The notes under the pieces: model-generated
Databases searched by the model: none
The model's input: only the letters and a program-made list of their open reading frames with translations
What the model was told of the DNA's origin: nothing
Position numbers and translations under genes: made by a program
Assembly: GCA_039030555.1 (NCBI GenBank)
Contig: JBCCDY010000017.1
Coordinates: forward strand, 1 to 64,000
DNA: 64,000 bases
Direction: 5' to 3'
Source of the DNA: JBCCDY01 sp039030555
GTDB taxonomy: Bacteria; Bacteroidota; Bacteroidia; Cytophagales; Cyclobacteriaceae
In this document: piece after piece, positions 27,018 to 36,036 of the stretch
How positions within the stretch are numbered: position 1 is the first letter of the stretch
How the letters are laid out: the number at the start of each line of letters is the position of its first letter

Positions 27018-27821
27018 TTAATTTAGAAACCCTTGCCATTGAACGCCACCTTTACTAACACCAGTGTCGTTATCTTCTGGTTCTAAAGTAATTAAAAACC
27101 CCTTGACCTCTGCATCCAACGAGCCCAGTTTGTGAAATCCTTTAGAGGCTTTCACTTTTCCAGCACTTACTACGTTCTCTTCTCCTTTGACAGCCCAAAT
27201 TTCATATTTATGCCCCTGCGGAGGGGATGGCATATTATCGATGTAAATGAAAAGGTTATTCGATTGGGGGTTATAGAAAACAGTTCCAACTGCAACGGCA
27301 GGAGATTCGGTTGTTTCGTTCATCGCAACCTTTACTAATCCATGATTATGAAAGTGCTTTATCGTTTCTTCCGCGCTAGAGAGTTTGGCCTCTGCATCAG
27401 CGTACTTATTGGAGAGGCTTTGGTAAATATTTGCGTACTCGGTTACTTGTTCGTTACTGTTTTTCCAACTAAAATAAAGAATGATATTCAGGGCTATACT
27501 CGCTAGAATAATTACAGATGCCGCTATTTGTAATGGTGATAGTATTTTTCTCATTTTAGGCTTTATACCTATTTCATTTAACAGTTTCCCTTTTTCACTA
27601 GAAGTAATATCACTCTTCACTTCTTTCAAAACGAATTCTTTTGGCCTAGCGCTTTTAAAATGCGCATCAACCCTGATGTTATCGCTCAGCTCTCTTAATG
27701 CCTTTTTTATTTCCAAATGGTCTGCAGCCATTTTCTCAACCTCAGCTTGCTCACTTTCAGTAAGGTGACCTAAAACATAAGCTTCTAATATTCCAGATTC
27801 AATATATTCCTCAATAGACAC
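27018..27821 (-). CDS. anti-sigma factor, RskA type
   Basis: 267 residues, start GTG. A cytoplasmic N-terminal part (about 1-90) begins with YIESGILEAYVLGHLTESEQ, typical of anti-sigma-K-like proteins. A membrane segment follows at about 93-115, then a coiled coil (YQSLSNKYADAEAKLSSAEE) and a periplasmic RskA C-terminal domain with GTVFYNPQSNNLFIYIDNMP and PPQGHKYEIWAV. Such proteins hold an ECF sigma factor until a signal triggers proteolysis. No sigma-factor gene lies beside it, which is unusual. It heads a minus-strand group with DUF2214, CorA and DoxX. Confidence 0.85.
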   Translation of the reverse strand: MSIEEYIESGILEAYVLGHLTESEQAEVEKMAADHLEIKKALRELSDNIRVDAHFKSARPKEFVLKEVKSDITSSEKGKLLNEIGIKPKMRKILSPLQIAASVIILASIALNIILYFSWKNSNEQVTEYANIYQSLSNKYADAEAKLSSAEETIKHFHNHGLVKVAMNETTESPAVAVGTVFYNPQSNNLFIYIDNMPSPPQGHKYEIWAVKGEENVVSAGKVKASKGFHKLGSLDAEVKGFLITLEPEDNDTGVSKGGVQWQGFLN

Positions 27822-27901
27822 TCTGATCAGACTTAAAGTTTAGTAAAATTGAACCTCATGGATTACTAAACAGCAAGGCCTCATCGATGTTTCGAGAACA
27901 T

Positions 27902-27937
27902 AAAAAAAGCGTTACAGTCATTCGATTGCAACGCTTT
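27902..27937 (-). terminator. terminator of the second desaturase gene
   Basis: A long hairpin: AAAGCGTT (27906-27913), A, CAGTC, loop ATTC, GATTG, C, AACGCTTT (27930-27937), with one A/C mismatch and one wobble. On the minus strand it is followed by a run of seven T, so it ends transcription of the gene at 27963-29048. Confidence 0.75.
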
Positions 27938-27962
27938 CTCAACAAATTCTTCACAAACTTTA

Positions 27963-29048
27963 TTAAGCAGCCTTAAGCTTCAAACTATCAATAGTGATAC
28001 CTCTTTCTTCCATTTTGGCTGTACGTGATTTCATCAACTCTACTATTTCTTCTTTTGATTCAAACATGCCATTTATGTTCACGACATAATTTGCAAGCTT
28101 ATCATAGCGCTTGTTCATTAGATTCCACCACACTCCCAGAAATTCAATACCTTCAAATACTAAGGCTTTGTTTTCAGCATATTCATTTAAATTATCTTTT
28201 AAATGCTGAGGGTGTAAGGTCCAATGTAAACTTGGTACAATGTGATGACTGATGTGATAGCCATCATTCCAACATTTCTTATTATAAGGTGTATTAATAC
28301 ACGTAATGCTGTTTTTGTAACAGTTATCAGGCTCATCATAATCTACGAAAGAGTGTTGCGCCCAATTCCCCAACATCATTATGATCCTGGAAATTAAAAA
28401 TGGCAATACAAAGACCATGAATGTAGCCGATGGATCAAATATAAAAAGACCAATCCAAACAATATGGAATAGGACCTCCCCTCTAATTACTTTGTTTTTA
28501 AGTTTTCTCAATTGCTTTCTGTGAAAGTATTGCGCTAAAGAAGATACTCCGAAAAAGAAAAAATTATAGAAATATCTTAACCACTCTCTAAAGCTATCGC
28601 GCTGATAGTGCATTGTTGAGCTTAAATCGTTCTCAAGATTATTCTCTCTATGGTGCATACCTAAATGATGACTTGCGTATGTTTCAGGTGTTTGTCCAAA
28701 GAAAGGACCTACTATCCATGCTAAATATTTGTTCATCCACTCATACTCCTTTTTGAACCATGGTCTATGACTGGTACAGTGCAGCATTAAGCCGAAAGGA
28801 CCTTTGAAAACGAAATTATTCATTATGAAATAGAGACCTGCCAAAATCCACCATACATAATTATTAATCCCGGGAACGTATAACAGAAGCCCGGATGGTA
28901 TCATAAAAAAAGAAATTTTCATAGTGAGATAAATGAACGGTAAGTCGCGCTCATCTCTAATAAAGCTGAGAAAAAATCTGTCTACTGAGTTAAAAGACTT
29001 ATCTGGATCATAGGTTGGATCACTAATAGTGGAAGGAAAAGATCTCAT
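27963..29048 (-). CDS. membrane fatty acid desaturase-family protein
   Basis: 361 residues with hydrophobic segments at about 45-85 and 195-235. Histidine boxes are HCTSHRPWF, HHLGMHH, and HISHHIVPSLHW near 270. The HxxxH...HxxHH...HxxHH pattern is that of the FA_desaturase/hydroxylase superfamily of di-iron membrane enzymes. The third box lacks the leading Gln of front-end desaturases, so this is a different subgroup from the desaturase at 11442-12539. Possible substrates are acyl lipids or carotenoids; sequence alone does not decide. It is transcribed alone and ends at a strong terminator. Confidence 0.8.
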   Translation of the reverse strand: MRSFPSTISDPTYDPDKSFNSVDRFFLSFIRDERDLPFIYLTMKISFFMIPSGLLLYVPGINNYVWWILAGLYFIMNNFVFKGPFGLMLHCTSHRPWFKKEYEWMNKYLAWIVGPFFGQTPETYASHHLGMHHRENNLENDLSSTMHYQRDSFREWLRYFYNFFFFGVSSLAQYFHRKQLRKLKNKVIRGEVLFHIVWIGLFIFDPSATFMVFVLPFLISRIIMMLGNWAQHSFVDYDEPDNCYKNSITCINTPYNKKCWNDGYHISHHIVPSLHWTLHPQHLKDNLNEYAENKALVFEGIEFLGVWWNLMNKRYDKLANYVVNINGMFESKEEIVELMKSRTAKMEERGITIDSLKLKAA

Positions 29049-29305
29049 AAAAAATAGTCAGGATTTAAAATTTGTTAAGGGGTAAAACTATATAAATTAT
29101 GCTTTCTAAAATAGTTTTAACCAGTTTAAATGACGTGAAGCGAATTTTTATCTACAAATCATAACTTATGTCCTTTTAAAATTAACAACTTAGGACATAC
29201 AAGTATAATAAAGTGAACGATCAGTATATAAATTTCAATTTATTTTAGTAGAACAGACAATAAATTATTTTAGGTTTTTCTAAATCGATTTTGTAATTAT
29301 AAGCC

Positions 29306-29899
29306 ATGACAAGGCTCTTATTTTTTTTTGTTATCACATATTCAATTCATTTTACAAACCATACAGAAGCCCAATCCGTGGGTTTTAAAATCTTTAAAAA
29401 GAATACGCAGATTGGAACTATAAATGGTAAAAGACAAATCGATGAAGATTCCATTTCCTATTTAGTCGAATCAGATGTTATGGTACGTTTCATATGGAAA
29501 TATGAACGCTCAACTATTTCATCGGCCATTTTTAAAGATGATAAGCTTAATTGGAGCCGTTCCAAAATACTAGTGAATGATGAAGTAAAGGAAAATAATT
29601 CATCTTTTTTCGAAGGGAAACAATATAGATGCTCCACAATTTCAGGAGAGAAAGAATCGATTGATATGCCCATAAATTTCACCGCCATTATGATGTATTT
29701 TCATGAGCCTATAGGTTTAAAGGAAATTTATTCCGAAAGTCATTTGAAGTATCTTAACTTGGAGAAAATTGCCAACAACTCTTACAAGCTCACTTTACCA
29801 AATGGTGATGAAAATCATTATCACTATGAAAACGGTAAACTAAGCAAAGCGAACATTTATAGAAGCTGGTTCGACCTCACTTTCTTGCCATTCGACTAA
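29306..29899 (+). CDS. secreted protein, DUF6134-like
   Basis: 197 residues with a signal peptide (FFFVITYSIHFTNHTEAQS). The mature part contains GFKIFKKNTQIGTINGKRQ, SDVMVRFIWKYE, MPINFTAIMMYFHEPIG and the end IYRSWFDLTFLPFD. I believe this is the DUF6134 pattern of Bacteroidota, a beta-rich exported protein of unknown role; the assignment is from memory of the motif. It is 60 bases upstream of the membrane sensor-like gene on the same strand, so they may be cotranscribed. Confidence 0.6.
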   Translation: MTRLLFFFVITYSIHFTNHTEAQSVGFKIFKKNTQIGTINGKRQIDEDSISYLVESDVMVRFIWKYERSTISSAIFKDDKLNWSRSKILVNDEVKENNSSFFEGKQYRCSTISGEKESIDMPINFTAIMMYFHEPIGLKEIYSESHLKYLNLEKIANNSYKLTLPNGDENHYHYENGKLSKANIYRSWFDLTFLPFD

Positions 29900-29959
29900 A
29901 AGGGAAACCAAATCCCTCCGAAATCATTTATAATAGCTATATTCTCTGAAATCGAAATT

Positions 29960-31006
29960 TTGTCGTCAGCATCAAAATATAGAAAAAACCGGAATAAGAA
30001 TCCCAATGAAGTAGCCATTGCCAAAGTATCCGCTTATTGCTCAATCATACTTTTTGTATTGATCATTATAAACTTGTTCATTGCATTCGTTATACAAAGT
30101 AGGGAACTTCCTATTGGAACAGTTAGAATTATCATCCTTTTTGTTGTCCATGTTTCTATATATTTCCTCGCTCCTTATATCTACTACAAGATAACGGCCT
30201 TCATATCTGTATTCAGTTTCTATGTGGCTTTTATAATATTTCCTTTACTACCACTCGGCTCAATACCTGTTCAAGACCTTATTCTACTGTTTTTTATTTT
30301 TCATGTCATTTCAGTTATTCCTTACCTAGTCTATAAAATTGATGAGGATCGTTACTGGATCATATCATGGCTTGTGATCATGTTCATTAATTTTGTTTAC
30401 AGCTTTAATTATATTCTTGGGCGAATAGAAGGCTCAGAAGATAACCACTTTACTGAAATGTTTCGGCTGGATCCTATGCTCGTCGTGGCACATATAGGCT
30501 CCCTCATATTCCTACAATGCATCATTTACAGCTATAGGAAAACGAATCAAAAACAACAGAACGCTATAGAAGAAATGAATGATACATTGAGTTCAAACAT
30601 CAATACTGTTAATATTCAAAGAGATCAACTTTTGGAGCAAAATGAAGAAATGATCCAGCTACAGGAAGAACTGAAATCCACAAATGAGCAACTGGAGTTA
30701 AAAGTAAGGCAGAGAACCGAGGAACTGGAGGAACAAAATAAGTTACTGGTCCAATATGGATTTATGAATTCGCATATTCTAAGGGCGCCTATTGCCACTT
30801 TAAAAGGATTATATGAGGTCTCAAAAATGACTAAAGAGCCTAAAGACTTAAAACAGGTTCAAAAGCATATTGAAAGAACAATCCAGGAGTTAGAAAGGGC
30901 TTCAAAGTCTCTGAATGAAGTTATTGCTAAAAAAGACCCTATTCTTCTAAAAGAAATTGAAGATAGAATAAAGCAAATATACGGGGACCCTGAAGAATAC
31001 TTTTAA
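29960..31006 (+). CDS. membrane sensor-like protein with coiled coil and DHp-like helix, no kinase domain (second copy)
   Basis: 348 residues from a TTG start, the only start that retains the first basic residues. Five or six membrane segments occupy about 22-185. A long coiled coil (about 195-262) ends in RQRTEELEEQNKLL, and QYGFMNSHILRAPIATLKGL carries His272. The second helix follows and the protein ends without an HATPase domain. It matches the protein at 4925-5866 in order and in the blocks RTxELE, NSHxLRAP and GL, although overall they differ. It may be a dimerising phospho-acceptor that depends on another kinase, or a degenerate kinase family with a new role. This is inference. Confidence 0.72.
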   Translation: MSSASKYRKNRNKNPNEVAIAKVSAYCSIILFVLIIINLFIAFVIQSRELPIGTVRIIILFVVHVSIYFLAPYIYYKITAFISVFSFYVAFIIFPLLPLGSIPVQDLILLFFIFHVISVIPYLVYKIDEDRYWIISWLVIMFINFVYSFNYILGRIEGSEDNHFTEMFRLDPMLVVAHIGSLIFLQCIIYSYRKTNQKQQNAIEEMNDTLSSNINTVNIQRDQLLEQNEEMIQLQEELKSTNEQLELKVRQRTEELEEQNKLLVQYGFMNSHILRAPIATLKGLYEVSKMTKEPKDLKQVQKHIERTIQELERASKSLNEVIAKKDPILLKEIEDRIKQIYGDPEEYF

Positions 31007-31203
31007 CTCGCTTTTTAGGTCTTAGAGCTATTAGTCAGTTCATCAATTTCACCTTCTCTTTAATTAAAGACATCCGCGTATGCTTTTGTTAAGGCTTATA
31101 TAGTTGTTAACCTCTGACTAAAATCAATATTCTAAATGATTTTACCCCTTAAGTACCGAAAAGGATTCTAGTTACATTGAGCTTGTCATCAAACCATATT
31201 ATT

Positions 31204-33084
31204 ATGGGAGAAAAATCTGTGAGAGGTCAAATCAAGGGTTCCGATAAGCGCTTATTTATCAAGCACTTAATAAACGATGTTGAAGCTTTAGATTTAATGC
31301 TTCAGGAAGGGCTTATTGAATCTGGAAAAACCAGAATAGGTGCAGAACAGGAGTTTTGCATTGTCGATAAAAACTGGAGGCCTTCTAATTTAGCTAAGGA
31401 AATTCTTGCAGAAATTAATGATGATCATTTCACTACGGAAATAGCCAGATACAACCTAGAAGTCAATCTAGACCCCCTTGAGCTCAAAAAAAAGAGCTTC
31501 TCTGAGATGCATAGGCAACTTAGAGAACATTTAAACAAAGCAAAGAAGATAACTGATAAATCAGGGCTTAAAATCTTACTAACCGGAATATTGCCTACCA
31601 TAAGGAAAAGTGAGCTTGTACTAGAGTATATGACTCCTGCGCCGAGGTATATGGCGCTCAACGATAGTATGAAAGAAATCAGAGGAACCGACTTCAACTT
31701 ACACATAACCGGTGCTGTAGATGAGTTGGTCGTAAAGCACGATTCAGTATTATTTGAAGCGTGCAATACCAGTTTTCAAATACACCTGCAAATAGATCCT
31801 GATGACTTTGTTAGAAGCTACAACTGGGCACAGGCCATAGCGGGTCCTGTCCTCTCTATTTGTACGAACTCTCCCCTTTTGTTGGGCAAAGAACTATGGA
31901 GTGAAACCAGAATAGCCTTATTCCAACAAAGTATTGATGTAAGATCTCCCACGCATCATGTACAAAATTCGGAGGCTCGTGTTACTTTCGGAAATAGTTG
32001 GATCAAGGATTCTATTTCTGAAATTTTTAAAGATGACATCAGCCGTTATAAAATTTTAATGGGTGCTGAAGTTCATAATGATTCTTTAGAACAGTTAGAG
32101 AAAGGAATTATTCCAGACCTTAAGGCACTTAGAGTGCATAATGGCACCATTTACAGATGGAATCGTCCTTGTTATGGAGAGCATAATGGTAAGGCACATA
32201 TACGAATAGAAAACAGATACATCCCTTCAGGACCAAGCACCTTGGATGAAATTGCTAACATGGCTTTTTGGGTTGGACTCATGGTCGGAAGACCAAAAAA
32301 ATACGACGATGTAAGCCAGCTAATGGATTTCAAAGATGCCAAAGCAAACTTCATTAGAGCTGCCAGAATCGGAAGGGGAACCTGTTTTGAGTGGATGGGT
32401 GATACTATACAAAGTAAAAAGTTGATTAAAAATGAACTGATCCCCATTGCTAGAAAAGGACTTGAGCAAGCCGGAATAGATCATAAGGACATAGAGTTAT
32501 ATTTAGGTGTTATTGAAAAAAGGATCAAAAAATTGACCGGCTCAGAGTGGAAGATCAAAAGCTATCGGCATTTGAGAAAATCCATGAAACAGGAAGATTC
32601 CCTGGCACGGATCACAGAATCCATTTATAAAAATCAAATGCATGATACCCCGATACATAAATGGCCTATAGCGAAATATGACACCGGTGACGATACTAAA
32701 GATTTAAAAGTGGCAGACCTCATGTCAACATCTATGTTCACTGTAAATGAAAATGATTTGGCTGATCTTGTCTCCAGAATTATGCTTTGGAAGAATATCC
32801 ATCATGTCCCTGTTGAAAATAATAGAGGTGAATTGGTAGGTTTACTTTCCTGGAAAAATATGCTTGACTTCATAGAGAAAGATACCAAGGCACTCACAAG
32901 TGTTAATGATATTATGATTAAAGAGGTAATAGTAGCCTCTCCACAAGAAAGTATCTTCGAAGCCAAGGAAATCATGATTTCTAACGGCTTTGGATGCTTG
33001 CCCGTCACTTCAGGAAGTAAACTTTTAGGAATACTTACTAAAACGGATTTACATGAAATGAGTAATGGCACGAGTATTCAGTAA
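31204..33084 (+). CDS. GCS2-type glutamate-cysteine ligase-like amidoligase with two CBS domains
   Basis: About 626 residues. The N-terminal domain (to about residue 400) is of the GCS2 family: RIGAEQEFCIVD contains the metal-binding GxExE-type motif, and FNLHITGAVDEL, SFQIHLQIDP and HNGTIYRWNRPCYG fit the carboxylate-amine ligase core. The C-terminal region (about 505-620) is a CBS pair (VADLMSTSMFTVNENDLADL, and VNDIMIKEVIVASPQESIFE). GCS2 enzymes join an amine to a glutamate-type carboxylate using ATP. CBS domains usually bind adenosine nucleotides, so the activity may be tuned by cellular energy state. A TTG nine codons upstream (31177) is in frame but less likely. The 3' end overlaps the hydrolase gene by 20 bases. 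Substrate unknown. Confidence 0.82.
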   Translation: MGEKSVRGQIKGSDKRLFIKHLINDVEALDLMLQEGLIESGKTRIGAEQEFCIVDKNWRPSNLAKEILAEINDDHFTTEIARYNLEVNLDPLELKKKSFSEMHRQLREHLNKAKKITDKSGLKILLTGILPTIRKSELVLEYMTPAPRYMALNDSMKEIRGTDFNLHITGAVDELVVKHDSVLFEACNTSFQIHLQIDPDDFVRSYNWAQAIAGPVLSICTNSPLLLGKELWSETRIALFQQSIDVRSPTHHVQNSEARVTFGNSWIKDSISEIFKDDISRYKILMGAEVHNDSLEQLEKGIIPDLKALRVHNGTIYRWNRPCYGEHNGKAHIRIENRYIPSGPSTLDEIANMAFWVGLMVGRPKKYDDVSQLMDFKDAKANFIRAARIGRGTCFEWMGDTIQSKKLIKNELIPIARKGLEQAGIDHKDIELYLGVIEKRIKKLTGSEWKIKSYRHLRKSMKQEDSLARITESIYKNQMHDTPIHKWPIAKYDTGDDTKDLKVADLMSTSMFTVNENDLADLVSRIMLWKNIHHVPVENNRGELVGLLSWKNMLDFIEKDTKALTSVNDIMIKEVIVASPQESIFEAKEIMISNGFGCLPVTSGSKLLGILTKTDLHEMSNGTSIQ

Positions 33085-34261
33085 AGCGCTTAACGAACAG
33101 ATCAATTTCAGGAGAATAATTGGACAAAAAGAAAGTACTCAGGGACCTACCATTGTAATAATGGCAGGAATCCATGGAAATGAACCTGCCGGTATTATCG
33201 CCTTACAAAGAGTTTTTGATCAACTCGATAAGGGTAACAAGAGAATCAAAGGAAATCTTATGGCTATAGCTGGTCATCTGAGAGCTTTGGATAAAGGAAT
33301 TCGCTTTTTTGAGAAAGACTTAAACAGGGCTTGGTCTGAACAAAACCTTCAATTGGTACGCTCAGCCCCCCCAAATCAGGAGTTAAATAAAGATTTAAGA
33401 GAATTAAGAGAAATCGATAAATTAATATCTGACATTATTAAGAACAAACCTGGTCCGTTTTACTTTTTTGATATTCATACCACTTCAAGCGATTCCATTC
33501 CCTTTATTACATTGAACGATACTTTAGTCAACAGGCGCTTTGCAAGACACTATCCCTCACCAATTATTTTAGGAATTGAAGAGCACCTAGAAGGGCCTTT
33601 CCTGAATTACGTTAACAGTCTTGGTTATATTTCATTAGGGTTTGAAGCAGGCCAGCACGATACGCTGGAATCTATCGAAAATGCAGTTGCGTTCATTTTC
33701 TCAACATTAACATACACAGGATCTTTGGATCGAGAGTTTAACTGCTCCGCTTATGAAAACAGACTTCAAAGGGCTTCAAAGGATCTCAAAGACTTTTTTG
33801 AGATCAGGTATAGGAAGCCGGTATTCGAGAATGATGGTTTTAAAATGAAAGCCGGGTATGTTAATTTTCAGATGGTTGATGACAACGAAGAGCTAGCAAA
33901 AGATAATGAGGGGATTGTTAAGGCAGAATTAGATGGTAGAATTCTAATGCCACTCTATCAAAATAAAGGAGATGATGGATTCTTTTTAATAAGAAGAACA
34001 CGAAAAATAGCCCTTTGGCTATCGAAATGGTTGAGAAAAATCAGTTTTGACTCTGTACTCACATTACTGCCAGGTGTTCGATGGTCGTCAAAAAATCGCG
34101 ATGCGCTGATTATTGACCTAAAAGTAGCGCGCTATTTAGCAATTGAATTATTTCATTTATTAGGCTATCGAAACAAGTCTTACGGAGTAAGCCACATGAT
34201 CGTTAAAAAAAGGGAAGCTTCTTCAAAATACAAAGAGTACAAAAGCGAACGCTGGTATTGA
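33065..34261 (+). CDS. aspartoacylase/succinylglutamate desuccinylase-family zinc amidohydrolase
   Basis: 398 residues with the AstE/ASPA zinc site: GIHGNEPAG (His37, Glu40) and FDIHTTSSD (His138). The substrate-binding motif DLNRAW carries Arg88, and the likely catalytic Glu lies in GFEAGQHD. These enzymes cleave N-acyl amino acids to free amino acid and acid. The C-terminal 170 residues extend past the usual AstE length and hold no domain I can name; FDSVLTLLPGVRWSSK and LLGYRNKSYG are notable. Its start lies inside the 3' end of the ligase gene, which ties the two in translation and suggests a make-and-break amide pair. Confidence 0.82.
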   Translation: MARVFSKALNEQINFRRIIGQKESTQGPTIVIMAGIHGNEPAGIIALQRVFDQLDKGNKRIKGNLMAIAGHLRALDKGIRFFEKDLNRAWSEQNLQLVRSAPPNQELNKDLRELREIDKLISDIIKNKPGPFYFFDIHTTSSDSIPFITLNDTLVNRRFARHYPSPIILGIEEHLEGPFLNYVNSLGYISLGFEAGQHDTLESIENAVAFIFSTLTYTGSLDREFNCSAYENRLQRASKDLKDFFEIRYRKPVFENDGFKMKAGYVNFQMVDDNEELAKDNEGIVKAELDGRILMPLYQNKGDDGFFLIRRTRKIALWLSKWLRKISFDSVLTLLPGVRWSSKNRDALIIDLKVARYLAIELFHLLGYRNKSYGVSHMIVKKREASSKYKEYKSERWY

Positions 34262-34383
34262 AGGGTTAAACTGCTTTCATTTCTAGACAGACCTTTACTT
34301 TTCTTTCGCTATATGGCTTTAATTCTAATTTTAGCTTATATTAAGAGGAGTAATTCTTACATACGCAACTCCTTTACTGAATT

Positions 34384-35997
34384 ATGGATACCTCCAAAAA
34401 GCGAAAGAAACGATCTAAAAAATCAGATAGCGCCTTAGTAAAAAGTAAATATACCCGGGTCATTCTCATTCCGATAATAGGTCTGATAATCGTTTCCGGA
34501 TTATTTATTTATTCAGCCTACAAAATCTCCTTTAACTCTATTCAGGAAAGGGAGCTTAAACGCTTGGAAGCTATAGTTAAGTCGTTGGATATGATTATTG
34601 ATGGCGATGAATTAGAACTACTTTTTGAAGAAAAAAACGCCGTAAAATCCATCACTCAAAATGATGAGAATGAAACTTACTATAAAATACATCAGGTACT
34701 GAAAAATGCTCAGAAAAGTAATAACCTTCCTACTGATATATACACCTTAACAAAAAGAAAAGGAGCTAAAGAAAGAGAAAACAGCTTTTTTTTCGGGGTT
34801 AAATCAGGAAATCCAAATTATTTAGAAAGTTACACCCCACCTGAAAAGCTATTTTATAATTATGAATACGGTGGACTTCTTGAGCCATATCCTTCAGCAA
34901 ACGGAGAGTGGATATCTGCATTTTCCCCGATAAAGAATAGTCAGGGAAAAGTGGTAGCTGTTGTTGAAGCTGACTTAGAACTCACGAAATTCTATGAAGA
35001 AGCTTACAACCAACTGTTTAGTGATGTAGCTCCAATAGCCATTGTTGTAATTGCTTTGGTAGTCATTATAGGGTTTCTGATTAATTACACCATAAAACAA
35101 TTGGTAGACCTCAACCAAAAGGAAATGATAAAAACAATGGGTAAGCTTCAAAGCACCCAGGAAGTCATTAAAGAGTATACACAAAGCATTGAAGAGGGAG
35201 AATATGACCGTGAGATCAATACGTCAGAAACTGAAGATGGAACTGACATTATCCAATCCCTGCAAAGCATGCGCAGTACTTTAAAGAAGAACAGCGCGCA
35301 AGATGAAATAAGAAAATGGACAAATGAGGGTTTGGCCCAGTTTGGGGAGATCTTACGGCAGAACCAGAATAATATGGAGAACCTCTCCTATCAGATCGTT
35401 TCTAATATTGTAAAATACACAAAATCGAATCAGGGAGGGTTATTCCTTATTGAATCGGAGAGAAATGAAGAGTTTCTTGAACTGGTTGCCTGCTATGCGT
35501 GGGAACGTCAGAAGTTTGTGAATAAAAGAATGAAAAAAGGCGAAGGGCTTGTTGGGCAATGCTGGTTAGAAAAAGATGTAATATTCTTGACTGAAATTCC
35601 TGATGATTACGTTCGCATTACTTCCGGGCTCGGAAAAGCAAATCCTACCAGTATTTTAATTGTTCCGTTGATCATGAATGAAGAGGTCTTTGGGATACTT
35701 GAATTGGCGTCTTTTCAGGTTTACCAGCCACATGAAATTGATTTTGTAAAGAAAGTCGGAGAAAATGTAGCTTCGACGATCTCGACTGTGAAAACAAATG
35801 AGCAAACCCAGAAGCTACTTGAACAAGCACAGGAACAGAGCGAGCAAATGCGCTCTCAGGAAGAAGAAATGAGGCAGAATATGGAAGAGCTTCAGGCCAC
35901 TCAGGAAGAAGCCCATAGAAAAACTATGGAGCTTGAAAAGGTGATTCAAGAGCAAAAGGAGGAGATTGAAAAGTCGAAGGGAAAGGTCTTGGACTAA
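34384..35997 (+). CDS. membrane receptor with extracellular sensor, GAF domain and coiled-coil end
   Basis: 537 residues. A basic N terminus (KKRKKRSKK) is followed by a membrane segment at about 27-47, a periplasmic region to about 210 (PYPSANGEWISAFSPIKNSQ looks like a dCache/PAS-like end), a second membrane segment (VAPIAIVVIALVVIIGFLIN), a HAMP-like linker, a GAF domain (about 320-475) and a long coiled coil (EEEMRQNMEELQATQEEAHR). No kinase, cyclase or methyl-accepting hairpin is visible. The tail is typical of Bacteroidota GAF proteins that signal through partners. It follows the amidohydrolase on the same strand after a 122-base gap, so cotranscription is not certain. Confidence 0.75.
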   Translation: MDTSKKRKKRSKKSDSALVKSKYTRVILIPIIGLIIVSGLFIYSAYKISFNSIQERELKRLEAIVKSLDMIIDGDELELLFEEKNAVKSITQNDENETYYKIHQVLKNAQKSNNLPTDIYTLTKRKGAKERENSFFFGVKSGNPNYLESYTPPEKLFYNYEYGGLLEPYPSANGEWISAFSPIKNSQGKVVAVVEADLELTKFYEEAYNQLFSDVAPIAIVVIALVVIIGFLINYTIKQLVDLNQKEMIKTMGKLQSTQEVIKEYTQSIEEGEYDREINTSETEDGTDIIQSLQSMRSTLKKNSAQDEIRKWTNEGLAQFGEILRQNQNNMENLSYQIVSNIVKYTKSNQGGLFLIESERNEEFLELVACYAWERQKFVNKRMKKGEGLVGQCWLEKDVIFLTEIPDDYVRITSGLGKANPTSILIVPLIMNEEVFGILELASFQVYQPHEIDFVKKVGENVASTISTVKTNEQTQKLLEQAQEQSEQMRSQEEEMRQNMEELQATQEEAHRKTMELEKVIQEQKEEIEKSKGKVLD

Positions 35998-36036
35998 AAC
36001 TACAATTTCATAAAACTCATAGCCTTATTAAAGCAT

